From Limnanthes douglasii subsp. nivea (lineage: Eukaryota; Streptophyta; Magnoliopsida; Brassicales; Limnanthaceae): a stretch of 64,000 nucleotides of DNA. The stretch is from assembly GCA_036936605.1 (NCBI GenBank), contig JAUPFV010000004.1, forward strand, positions 143,760,973 to 143,824,972, in the 5' to 3' direction. Both the position numbers and the translations under genes were made by a program. Below, piece by piece: positions 37,006-45,682 of this stretch (position 1 is the first letter of the stretch; every line of letters starts with the position of its first letter). The notes under the pieces were generated by a model. That model was not told the DNA's origin. It saw only the letters and a list, made by a program, of their open reading frames with translations, and searched no databases.

Positions 37006-37319
37006 GGCAGAAGCTCTAAGCTTCTGCCATGGCGATGGTGTTCTTCGCCACGCACGGGCGAAGAACACCTTCCCTACGCCATCCACTGGCGTAGGGTTGG
37101 ACCCCCACGTCGCATGGATGGCGTGGGGTTCAGCCTGTACGCCTTAAGTTGGCGTACAGGCTGAACCCCACGCCATCCATGCGACGTGGGGGTCCAACCC
37201 TACGCCACACGAGATGGCGTAGGGAACATGTCTCACGCCACCACCGTGGCGTGGGCATGTAGACGTACGCCATCAGTATGGCGTACGTCTATATGCCCAC
37301 GCCACGGTGGTGGCGTGAG
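37006..37319. repeat. Nested GC-rich palindromes, including a perfect 57-bp inverted repeat
   Basis: Six hairpins follow one another. The pairs are 37006-37015 with 37019-37028 (10 bp); 37037-37049 with 37057-37069 (13 bp); 37072-37081 with 37087-37096 (10 bp); 37087-37143 with 37151-37207 (57 bp, perfect, 7-base loop); 37198-37207 with the TGGCGTAGGG ending at 37224; and 37232-37273 with 37278-37319 (42 bp, one mismatch). ACGCCA on the left of a loop and TGGCGT on the right is the recurring motif. The block lies upstream of the PMD coding start, in what may be a 5' UTR intron. As RNA it would form a very stable hairpin that could be diced into small RNAs. Confidence 0.95.
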
Positions 37320-37473
37320 GCATCTCCGGCCACCGGAATGGGCCGGGACCGGATTATTTTTGTTTTTCGGTTCGTTATAACCTGCCTTGTGCTATTTTTT
37401 ATCTAAAACGGGTACCACCATTACAATATGTGTTTTCGAGGAAACCTGATAGTAATTTTGTTTTTACCAGGTG

Positions 37474-39329
37474 ATGGATCACAGCGACGATGCACAGTAC
37501 ACATTGTCTGGTGATGGCACGCGGACGAGGAGAGTTAAAAAGCGGAATAGGGTACGTGGCCAGCCAGTTCCACCTGTGCAGATGGATGAGCTCCCCATAC
37601 TCTCCGGACCGCATGCGTCCGGATCGAGTTCAGCTTCCGCTTCCGCTTCCCGCGGACGACGCCATCCCCCACCGGGTACAGCGGAGCGTAGAGCTCCTCC
37701 TCCGGCCAGATTGCCGCCGCTGTTCGGCGAGGATTTCACCTCCCACGCTGCATACCACATTTGGATGGGAGAGGTAAGTATCGAAATTAAAATTTTTTAC
37801 ATTTTTTGAAGCTATTTTGTTTTGTCCTATGATAATGGGAACAAATTTTTTTAGGAGCGAGAGATGCGGCTGTATGCCCATTATCCCAGTCATCGAGCAT
37901 GGAGTTTGGCTGCCCAGACTAGGGTACGCGCTGTAGTCGACGCCACCCCGTTCGGTCGTCTGATCGAGCCGTTCTACGAGATGCAGACACACTCCAACAT
38001 GACGGAGGTTTTCCTAGAGAGGTGGCATGCGAAGACCAATAGCTTCCATTTCGCTTTCGGTGAGATGACGATTACTCTGGACGACGTTCACACTATTTTG
38101 GGACTCCCAGTTGATGGTGAGCTTGCTGTGTTTCCCTATATTTCCGACAAGAGTCTGGCCATGCACGAGTGCGCTGAATTGCTTATGGTGGATGATCTTT
38201 CCTTCGTGACGGAGGTTGAGAAGTGCAAGGGCGTTGGTTTGGGATTTAAATGGCTCCGGAGTAGGTTTAGTGGGCCAGAGTTCTGCGATGACAGCCCTGG
38301 TCTGAGTGATCCGATGGTGGATGCTGCAGCCCGCGCCTATATATTGCATATGTTCGGCACGGTCATATTCCCCGACAAGAGCAACATGTACTCCAACTAC
38401 AAGTATTTGTTTCTGTTGCGCGATTTGACTCCGGAGGGTGTTGGCAGGTACTCATGGGGTAGTGCTGTTCTCGCTTACACATACCACCATCTTGGTGAGG
38501 CCTCCCTGCACGACACGAGGACTATGGCCGGATGTATCGGTATGGTAGACACGTGGATACGGGATCATTTTTCCATGCTCCGGCCCGTTACTCGACGCAC
38601 CTACACAGAGCGCGACCCCACTATTGGTAGATGGGATACAGCTGCAGCAGTATCTGACTCGCGGACGAAGCTGAACCTTCGTATCTCCGTCAACAACCTC
38701 GGAGAGACCGATGTAAGTGTTTTTGTTTAGTGATCGCAAAATTGATTTATTATTGTGTTTATGATCATATCCATTTTTCCATGCAGGTCCTGTTTGAGCC
38801 TTATCGTGCTATACGCGATCATTTCCCGTTTCAGGAGCTATCTTGGTTTCGGGATGTCATATGCGGTGTGGAGCACTCTCAGGCATACTATCCCGAGCGA
38901 GTTCAGCGGCAGTTTGGCCGTGTCCAGGGTCCTATCGCGCATCCCCTGCTAGCCATGCAGTCGAAATCAAGGAGAAAGCCTAAGACGATGGCGTATGCAT
39001 TCGATCCGGATGATTGGGACCAGCGGCAGATTAACACTTTGCATCGTGGTTTTCGAGGAGGGATGGTGACAGACGAGATGGAGTCTTTCTGTGAGCCTGA
39101 GTACCTACTACTTCACCAGAGTATTAGCTGGTTCGATCTCGTCAACACCGCTATCTACTCGCTCGCTGACTACGTCCACGAGGATCGAGAGGGAGCTATC
39201 ATCCGACATTTGCGCGCTGGTATGCGGAGGATCTCGTTGTTTCCTGGAGTGAGCGAGTTTGATCATGATTTCGATCGTCTGGCTGGGGCTTATGACGATG
39301 TTTTGTCCACAGCCAGGAGGCTCGCATAG
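37474..39329 (+). CDS. Plant mobile domain (PMD, MAIN-like) protein, 566 aa, three exons
   Basis: The exons are 37474-37773, 37855-38712 and 38787-39329, joined at GTAAGT donors and TAG/CAG acceptors, all in phase 0. The start MDHSDDAQYTLSG is the first ATG after an acceptor-like TTTTTACCAG. Exon 1 encodes a Ser/Ala/Pro-rich basic N-terminus. Exon 2 holds the PMD (Pfam PF10536): FHFAFGEMTITLDDVHTILG near residues 160-185, then LPVDGE, and a conserved Trp/Tyr-rich core (YSWGSAVLAYTYHHLGEAS). Exon 3 continues with a basic C-terminus. Host PMD proteins such as Arabidopsis MAIN and MAIL1 act in gene silencing and genome stability, and PMD genes are known to occur in transposons. No frame break is seen. 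Its role inside this MULE is unknown. It could support transposition or counter silencing, which is inference. Confidence 0.9.
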
Positions 39330-39790
39330 ACATTACGATGTTTTTTGTGTTTGTATGATACTTTTATTCTGTTGTCGCTTACTTGGTTTGTTTCTTGTTT
39401 TTTGAGACTTCGTATGATACTTTGGTTTTGGATTGTGTAATAGTTTCGGTTTGTATGATGCAGATTGTGTAATAGTTTCTTTATCATCAAAGTTTTAGGT
39501 TACTTGAAATTTATTTTGTATAATAACTGACTTTCTCTTTTGCTTTGGAAATAACAGTGAAAATATTTCCAAACACCTCATATTTTCAAGACTTAAGAGT
39601 TATTATAAGTCATTTTCATATCTCTAAAATACATATAAAATAGGGTTATGGATTAATCAAAACAGTTAAGTGATTAATCAAAACAGTATATCAATTGAGA
39701 ATTAATTAAAACTTTATCAAGCCTTCTCCAGTTCCCAGTAACTTCCATGTTATCCAAATATCTAGCGCCTCAAAACATACAAAATGATGG
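39330..39790. other. Spacer between PMD gene and the next gene of the MULE
   Basis: AT-rich 3' region of the PMD gene. The open frame on the other strand at 39290-39490 has no support. I see no other feature. Confidence 0.4.
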
Positions 39791-39882
39791 TTTCCCGCCT
39801 CATTAAATTTTTAGCGGGAACAAAAACACCATTTCCCGCTAATTATTTGAGAAATGAACCAACAGAGCACGAGTATATAAAT
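39791..39882 (+). promoter_or_regulatory. E2F-like sites and TATA box upstream of small gene 1
   Basis: TTTCCCGC, an exact form of the plant E2F consensus, occurs at 39791-39798 and 39832-39839, with an inverted GCGGGAA at 39814-39820. A TATA box (TATATAAATA) follows at about 39873-39882, some 40 bp before the ATG at 39924. The arrangement suggests cell-cycle-linked transcription in S phase, but this is predicted from motifs only. Confidence 0.6.
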
Positions 39883-39923
39883 ACTAGAATCTGGCTATGA
39901 ACCCAAACAATTAAATTATAACG

Positions 39924-40381
39924 ATGGGTGATTCAGGCTGGAACGTGTACGAAGATGCAAGCCTCCTAAGCACATTTCATTTCGTCAAAGGTACGATGCA
40001 AAGGATAATCCTGGTTTCATCGATGCGGTTTTGTGCAGGATGTTCTTCAACCACGGTAGGGAGGCATCTTGTCCAGGATGCTTAATGCCCCGACCACGCG
40101 GACGCCAAGAAGTGTTCGAGAGGCTGGCTTATCTTAAGCCAAGGACTGTACAGATTGAGTCATTGGATTACGAGACCCGTTTACATGTCGAACACGTTTT
40201 CAACATGGGATCCCAAGGTCCAGTTACGCCGGAGATGGTGTCACATGCGACGCAGCAAAGGGAGCAAGAAATGGCCGACGCAATTGCAAGCGCCGTTGAA
40301 ACGTGTTCAACCCCCGAAGGAAGTGCTTATGATTCAGATGATTATAAGTTCGGGAGCGGAATGAACTATCCGACTCCATAA
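39924..40381 (+). pseudogene. Small acidic MULE protein 1, paralogue of the 40727-41101 gene, one frameshift
   Basis: The likely start at 39924 reads MGDSGWNVYEDASLLSTFHF. Near 39987 a one-base loss shifts to the frame that reads RYDAKDNPGFIDAVLCRMFF and continues open to the stop at 40381, ending in YDSDDYKFGSGMNYPTP. Across the shift the protein aligns with small protein 2 on the other strand: EDxxLL, then GFIDAVLCRMFFNHG against AFFDRLLCQMYFNYG, an Arg-rich middle, and an acidic DSDD tail. Full length would be about 150 residues. I know no domain with this pattern and do not propose a biochemical function. A sequencing error cannot be excluded as the cause of the shift. An alternative upstream reading in the second frame (KPPKHISFRQRYDAK) lacks an ATG. 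Confidence 0.65.
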
Positions 40382-40726
40382 ATCTAAGTGTGAAATGTTA
40401 ACAGAGGGTTAGCCCACCTGTCGTTTGTCTTCAGTTATTTGCTTATGTATTTCTTATTATGCAATGCTTCGGATTAAATTGTAATGTTTTTATGCAATCG
40501 ACATATTTTGCAGTGTTAGTGCTACTGTTTTCAAGATGAACACCCAAACATAAAACATCGAATGTTTACATTCATTCAATCACAAATTCAAATAACAACA
40601 ACTAAGGAAATAAAAACGTCAAACAAATACTGGAATGAAACATCACAAGTTCATACAACAACAACTAACAAGTTGAAATAGTAGTACTATCTAAAATAAC
40701 ACACATTCCCGGAAATAGTGAAATGA

Positions 40727-41101
40727 TCAGTCGAAATCGTATCCCAAATTGTCATCCGAATCATCACCCCCATTACGTGCCGCAATCCTATCCTCCAGAA
40801 ACGCCACCATATCCCTACTTATGTAGTCTACTACCGTCATGTTCCAGACCAAAGGTGCTTCTATCTTAATCCTGGCTGGTTGAAAAAGCAGGGCAGTGAG
40901 CGGTTGGATGAAGTTGTACCTTGATTTGATTTCGTCACGACTTCGCACTTGAACGTCTCCTGCTCCTAAATGCCCATAGTTGAAATACATCTGACATAGG
41001 AGGCGGTCGAAGAAAGCATCGCTACTATCTTCCCCCATTTGTCGGCGGACAACCTTGACCGCCTTGAGCATATGGTAGTCTTCATCAGCTGTAAACTCCA
41101 T
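40727..41101 (-). CDS. Small acidic MULE protein 2, 124 aa, unknown function
   Basis: This intact single-exon frame starts with MEFTADEDYHMLKAVKVVRR and ends DDSDDNLGYDFD. It has a central FFDRLLCQMYFNYG motif and an Arg-containing middle (VQVRSRDEIKSRYNFI). The C-terminal third has two further conserved-looking hydrophobic blocks (WNMTVVDYISRDMVAFLED). It is convergent with, and paralogous to, small protein 1. The start is supported by the TATA box 90 bp upstream and the alignment with the paralogue. No signal peptide or membrane segment is present. Being encoded in a MULE next to the transposase, it may be an accessory factor comparable in position to the extra genes of Arabidopsis VANDAL elements. 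That comparison is by analogy only, because I see no sequence relation. Confidence 0.8.
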   Translation of the reverse strand: MEFTADEDYHMLKAVKVVRRQMGEDSSDAFFDRLLCQMYFNYGHLGAGDVQVRSRDEIKSRYNFIQPLTALLFQPARIKIEAPLVWNMTVVDYISRDMVAFLEDRIAARNGGDDSDDNLGYDFD

Positions 41102-41188
41102 GTGTTCAAGTGTTTGTGTTCAAGTGTGTGTGTTTTATTTCTTAAGTGTCCCTTTGCTTCTATTACGAATATTGTATCATGTGGCATG

Positions 41189-41358
41189 TTTATATAGTAT
41201 AGTCATTTATTGGCGGGAGTTTTTAGGATGTAGACTCCATGGCGGGAGTTTTTGGCTGGAGTCCTTGGCGGGAACATTTGTCTTGGCGGGGGTTACTTTT
41301 TGGCGGGTTTTTTTAGGCGGGACTTTTTGTGTTGGCGGGAGTTTTTGTGTTGGCGGGT
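41189..41358 (-). promoter_or_regulatory. Eight GGCGGG (E2F-like) repeats and TATA box upstream of small gene 2
   Basis: GGCGGG cores begin at 41212, 41241, 41267, 41285, 41302, 41316, 41334 and 41352. Most sit in TTGGCGGGA, a form of the E2F-type site WTTSSCSS. A minus-strand TATA box (TATATAAA, 41189-41196) lies between them and the ATG at 41101. The spacing is irregular (14-29 bp), with partly repeated AGTTTTT linkers, so the cluster seems to have grown by local duplication. The paralogous gene on the left has the same kind of sites. Confidence 0.65.
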
Positions 41359-41399
41359 CCCGGCTGATATCAATAATCTATGCAACTTCACAGAGTAAT

Positions 41400-41760
41400 T
41401 CATGCGTTCGTCTGTATCCGTATCTATAAATACGCGAGCTGTCCACGCATAGAAGAGTAAAATAGTTGAATAACTTAACAAACAATGTGTCCATGGAATG
41501 TATTTTAATTTATTTAAATATTTATAAAATTGTTATTCACTAAAATATATTTCAAAAACCTTAAATTTTATTTATTCAATTTATTTACATATTATACAAA
41601 ATTTGTATTCATTAAAAAACCTTCAAAAATCTTTAAAAAAAATCATTTATTTTTTACGCAACTTCACAAAACAATTTTGACTATTCTGTCCCCAATTCCC
41701 AAAGTAAAATGGTTTTTTTTAAAAAAATGGTTGAAAAAAAAAAATTAAATTGTAAGCAAA
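41400..41760. other. AT-rich MULE spacer
   Basis: It contains a TATA-like TCTATAAATACGC at about 41423, possibly a relic of another promoter, and otherwise low-complexity A/T-rich DNA. No gene is seen. Confidence 0.4.
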
Positions 41761-42005
41761 GGGTACCCTGTTGCCGCCACAGCACGGCGTAGGGATACCC
41801 GTTTTCGCCAACCAGTGGCGGCAATAGGGTTATCCCTTAGCCTTGCCTCTGTTCTTTTTGGACAGAGGCAAAAAAAGGTCCCCTACGCCAGGTGAATGGC
41901 GTATGGGGCAATCCCCACGCCATCCCCTGGCGTGGGGTGCTGCAGTTACGCCGTCTCGTGGCGTACGGGACGGCGGTTACGCCATTAGGCTGGCGAAAAC
42001 AGCTA
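41761..42005. repeat. Second block of ACGCCA/TGGCGT palindromes in the MULE
   Basis: Inverted pairs include TTGCCGCCAC with GTGGCGGCAA (about 41771 and 41814), CCCCTACGCCA with TGGCGTATGGGG (about 41880-41908), and CCCCACGCCATCCCCTGGCGTGGGG (about 41913-41937). The block lies just beyond the stop codon of the transposase gene (minus strand), so it may be in its 3' UTR. The arms are shorter and less perfect than in the block at 37006-37319. Confidence 0.85.
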
Positions 42006-42130
42006 TCTCGAATTTTTGAAGTCAAAATTTAAAAAAAAAAAATTCAATTAAATTAAAAAGGTTTAAAGGGTACAACACATTGTTAGTTTACAACAAAAAA
42101 AGCAAAAACATAGCCGAACACAAAATAAGT

Positions 42131-45100
42131 TCAATCTTTCGTTAAGTCCACTATCGAATCATCATGTTCAACGGAGTGCGTCGGTGTGGGATTTTGTAGT
42201 CTTGAAAATACACGGACTCTATCTAGCAAAGGGATCGACCAAGAAATTGCGTCTTCTCTCGCCGATCTCATCCACGTAGGATCTATAGTCGGTATGGGTG
42301 ACCCTTTAACCAACTCAACCTACAAATTTCCGTTCAATATAAATGCGCGGTTACAAAATAAAATGCTTAAAATGGGTGCGAAAGTTAAAGTTATTTACTC
42401 ACATGAACAAAATGGTTTTTATTGACGAATGCCACGCCGATCTCCTTTAAAGAACCATCGCTCGCCGGTGCATTTTTCACCGGTAGGTAAGTCGTACATC
42501 CACCGGGAGCGAGGCAATAGAAAACGCAATTGAATGTAGTCGCGACTAGTTTTCCGCAACTAGGCAAGGACATCCATTTTGCGTAAGGTGCATTCTCTTT
42601 ATTAAAAGTCAACCGGTTTATCTCCTTATCAACTTCGCTTTCATCGTCGAAATATGCAACCCGTTTATAAAACTCCCGATCGCTCTTTAGCTCGTGAACC
42701 AAGGCTTCTCTAACCATTAGCCATCCACTTTCGTTACCAACCATACCATGCGCGATGGCTCTAAAACCACAATTACCGTCGGGCATTACATTTGTAATTC
42801 GGGTTATGAAAGGACGCATATATTGAGGTATGTCTTTTGAAAATCTCGAGTCCAAAACATTTGGTAATCTAGTCGGTAATGGTATAGCCGTGAATGACGG
42901 TATAGCCTTGATGTGGGTCGACGTATCCGGAGTGCCTAAACCGACGCATTGAACCCGTTTTGCTATTTTTTTTGGGGGTTTTGCTCCGGAATTAGTCGAA
43001 GTATGTGCCTTAACCGTTCTTGCGGTGCTACCGAGAGTGCCGACCGGGGTTGCTATACTAGCGGCGGGTGTTACAACTCGTGGAGTTGCGGCACTATCGT
43101 GGGACTCAAACATTTCTTGTTCGACGTATTCGTGATATGAAGGATCTCTTTTCGTAGAATAATCACGTTGGACTTTGCTACCCTTACCGCGACCCCGACC
43201 CCGACCCCGTCCACGACCACGGCTTCCAACACGTCCGGGAGTTCTACCGCGGGTTTTAACCTTCTCGAGGGGTTCGCAAAGGAGTGTAGTCGAAGGATCC
43301 AAAATTTTTTGAAATTTTTTGAGCCAATGACTTTGTTCGTAAACATCAAACTCTTCAAGTTTCGCATTTAGATTAGCCAAATTAAATTTCACTTCTTCTT
43401 CGCCGGTGAGTTTAACTCGCGGAACGATATCTAGTCTCTTCCAATGCTCATCTATAATCCGAGTAGGTACGTGGCCGTCCACTCTTCGGATTGCCTCAAG
43501 GTCGTGGGAACACGGCAAACCATGGATCGTACGATCGGTGCAAGCGCACATAGAAATTTCACCGCCGCTTTTATCAACATAGTTATCATATACTATCGCC
43601 AATGCAATAGGTGATACGTACCCCCGTAAAAATTTGAACGGTTTGAAATCTTGGAATTTGTGAATTAAACGGCACTTGCTAAGCTCCATCGATTCTTTAA
43701 TAGTAGAATGTTGCATCGCTAACAAGCCATGCACTTTATCCCAAAACCCATCGAAATCCAATCGGCTAGACCCAACATATTTTTTCAATGTAGCATGCGA
43801 GCTTTCGGCCCTATTAGAGGTGTGGTTATTAAAATGCATGATCTTGTTAGTATAAGCGTGAACAAACCTCTCTTTATAAGGCGTAATCCAGGAGTCAACC
43901 ACATAGTCCACCGCCTTATCTTGGTCTTTGAACATCGACCGCATCTTAGCCAACCTCTCGTTCATAACCTCAACGGTATCGGATGAAACAACGTCGTTCC
44001 AAGCCCCCAAAAAACTATTAGCCACTTTTCCGTCTTCAAACATATTTTTCGTTCTCCCGCTAACATTTTTGTTGATATGCCACTCGCATAACATGTGACT
44101 AGCGCTAGGGAAAAATTTGTCGATGCTATTCATCAAAGCTAGTTCGCGGTCCGTAATGATAACACACGGTAATTCACAATCATTCTCCTCCATTACCGTT
44201 TTCAAGCATCCCAAAGACCATTCGTAATTGTCTTGTTTTTCACTCACCATAAACGTGAAACCAATGCAAAACGTTTTGTTCGTAGATGTTACCCCGACTA
44301 CTTCGAACAAAGGCATCCCGTAACGAATGACTTTATATGTGCTATCCATGATTAGCAAGCGTGGGAAGGTTCGTAGTAAGTCGATACTAAGCGGATGTGC
44401 GAAAAACAAATCGGTTATGACGTTAGAACCGTCATTCCCCGTCCGTGTCCAATACTTATACTTGTGCAATTGTAATTTAACTAACAAGCATTGCATTTGG
44501 GATTGACCGCCGTTTTCGGCCATCCTCGTTCTTTGACGGTGATTGTAAACGTGGCGGATATTTGAAGCATTCTCCGGATCGGCCTTTTTCAAAGCACCAA
44601 ATATTTGTCGCGGACTTGTCCCGTTCACCGTTAAAAGATCAACGAGCTCTTTTTCCTTACGTTTTAACTTCGACCATTGCAAATGTCCTTCGGCATACTT
44701 GATCGGTTCGTGGTTGTGCTTCCCCGAAAGGACACTAAGAGCCCACTTATCGTCTCCTTTTAACGGATTACCCACCAAATGAAAAGGGCAATTTATTTTT
44801 TTGCTACCGGTGGCCTTACGCTTACGGTCGCACTCTTTAACGGCCGACTTGAAAATTCCGGATCGCTCGCACCGATAATCCACTCTCGGTGTTCTCCCCC
44901 TCTTCCCTACTTCCTTCGATGCTACGTTTATCGAAAAACCCAACGTTTTCCCCCTAACTTTTACCCACTCGGTCATCGACTCTAAGCTATACTCGTCGTG
45001 GGTGGTGAAATGGTGAGCATAGTCCGAAACAAGCGAAATATCGCATTCGTTCACCTCCTGCAATACGTAAGAAGTAGAATAACAAATTAAACCGGCATTC

Positions 45101-45422
45101 CGGATTCCGGAACCACATTTCGCCATTCCAAAGGCGTGGGGCACACTCCATTCGCCATGGCTTGGCGTGGGAGACCTACCGAGCGCCACACGTGTGGCGT
45201 ACGGATGCTACCCCACGCCAAGCCATGGCAAATGTAGTGTGCCCCACGCCTTTGGAATGGCGTACGAAAGGTCGGCCACGCCAGAGGATGGCGACGAACA
45301 CCTTTACGGGTTTTTTCCCAAAAATCGATTTTTTGGCCGAAATGAAAGAGGGAAATGCAATGTACCTCCTCGACGACCATGCTGCTCTGTGTGGGAAGCA
45401 CTTCCGACCCTTTTCCGTCCAT
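42131..45422 (-). CDS. MULE transposase fused to an OTU cysteine protease, 966 aa, three exons
   Basis: The exons are 45422-45366, 45057-42403 and 42319-42131, joined at GT/AG sites in phase 0. The start is MDGKGSEVLP. The N-terminal FAR1/WRKY-GCM1-like zinc finger has Cys near residues 81 and 109 and HNH near 133-135. The MULE catalytic domain follows with MDSTY (Asp about 257), TDRE (Asp about 322), CEWH (about 343-346) and RAESSHA (Glu about 437), so all DDE residues are present. A SWIM zinc finger (CAC, then CSH; about 523-537) and an Arg/Gly tract (about 620-647) come next. The C-terminal OTU domain has DGNCGF (Asp about 779, Cys about 782) and NHFVHVEL (His about 901) across the last splice. 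The transposase would cut and join the element's ends, and the OTU part could remove ubiquitin or a related tag. No frame break is seen. Confidence 0.92.
45121..45262. repeat. Third palindrome block, inside intron 1 of the transposase gene
   Basis: The left arm, 45121-45171, starts CGCCATTCCAAAGGCGTGGG. The right arm, 45211-45262, ends CCACGCCTTTGGAATGGCG. They pair over about 50 bp with few mismatches. In the loop lies a perfect 16-bp palindrome CGCCACACGTGTGGCG (45184-45199) with a CACGTG core. The block falls in the predicted 308-bp first intron (45058-45365). The same ACGCCA/TGGCGT motif dominates the other two blocks. Confidence 0.9.
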
Positions 45423-45630
45423 GTTGTGAAGGTTTTGAAATTTTTCAAAAAATGGGTTTAGTTGGTTGTTAAGTTTCTATTTTTAGTATGTTTGGAGAAG
45501 ATGAAGTTTGCAACTTCATGGAGTAGTTTGGTTCTCTTCAATGGCGTCACTTGTAAATATCTACACTTCGAAGGGTTTTTTGGGTTTTTTGCCTTGTGGC
45601 ATTTTTGTAAATATTGAAAATCAGAAACAT

Positions 45631-45673
45631 GCGACTTCGCGGAGTAGTTTTGGCCGTTTTTTTAGCAATTCCC
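45631..45673. repeat. Right terminal inverted repeat of the MULE
   Basis: It ends TTTTTTTAGCAATTCCC and pairs with 36350-36392 at 42 of 43 positions. It is followed directly by the second copy of the target duplication TAATAATTA (45674-45682). Confidence 0.95.
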
Positions 45674-45682
45674 TAATAATTA

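Larger units (their letters stand above)
36350..45673. mobile_element. Mutator-like element (MULE), 9.3 kb, four genes, apparently young
   Basis: The ends are 43-bp inverted repeats (36350-36392 and 45631-45673) that match at 42 positions and begin GGGAATTGCTAAAAAAACGG. A perfect 9-bp duplication TAATAATTA flanks the element (36341-36349 and 45674-45682), the size typical of Mutator elements. The internal genes are a PMD protein (+), two small paralogous proteins (+ and -, tail to tail) and a transposase-OTU fusion (-). Subterminal ACTCCGCGAAGT-like motifs repeat at about 36380, 36411 and 36475, with inverse forms near 45514 and 45633. They could be transposase binding sites. The transposase and PMD reading frames are open across predicted introns, so the element may still be autonomous. 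GC content and codon use of its genes stand out from the AT-rich surroundings. Confidence 0.95.

Noticed and set aside
37479..37760. Minus-strand and second-frame open stretches over PMD exon 1
   Set aside because: They are shadows of a GC-rich coding exon whose own frame splices cleanly to exon 2.
42949..43371. Open frames opposite the Arg/Gly tract of the transposase
   Set aside because: They are antisense shadows produced by the repetitive RG codons.
45087..45472. Overlapping frames with SATRVAYGCYP-like or SHGEWSVPHAFG-like text around the palindromes
   Set aside because: They are read through the palindrome block inside predicted intron 1 of the transposase gene. The N-terminal extension of the transposase frame upstream of 45057 is likewise intron, since a TTGCAG acceptor precedes EVNEC and a short first exon with an ATG fits at 45422-45366.
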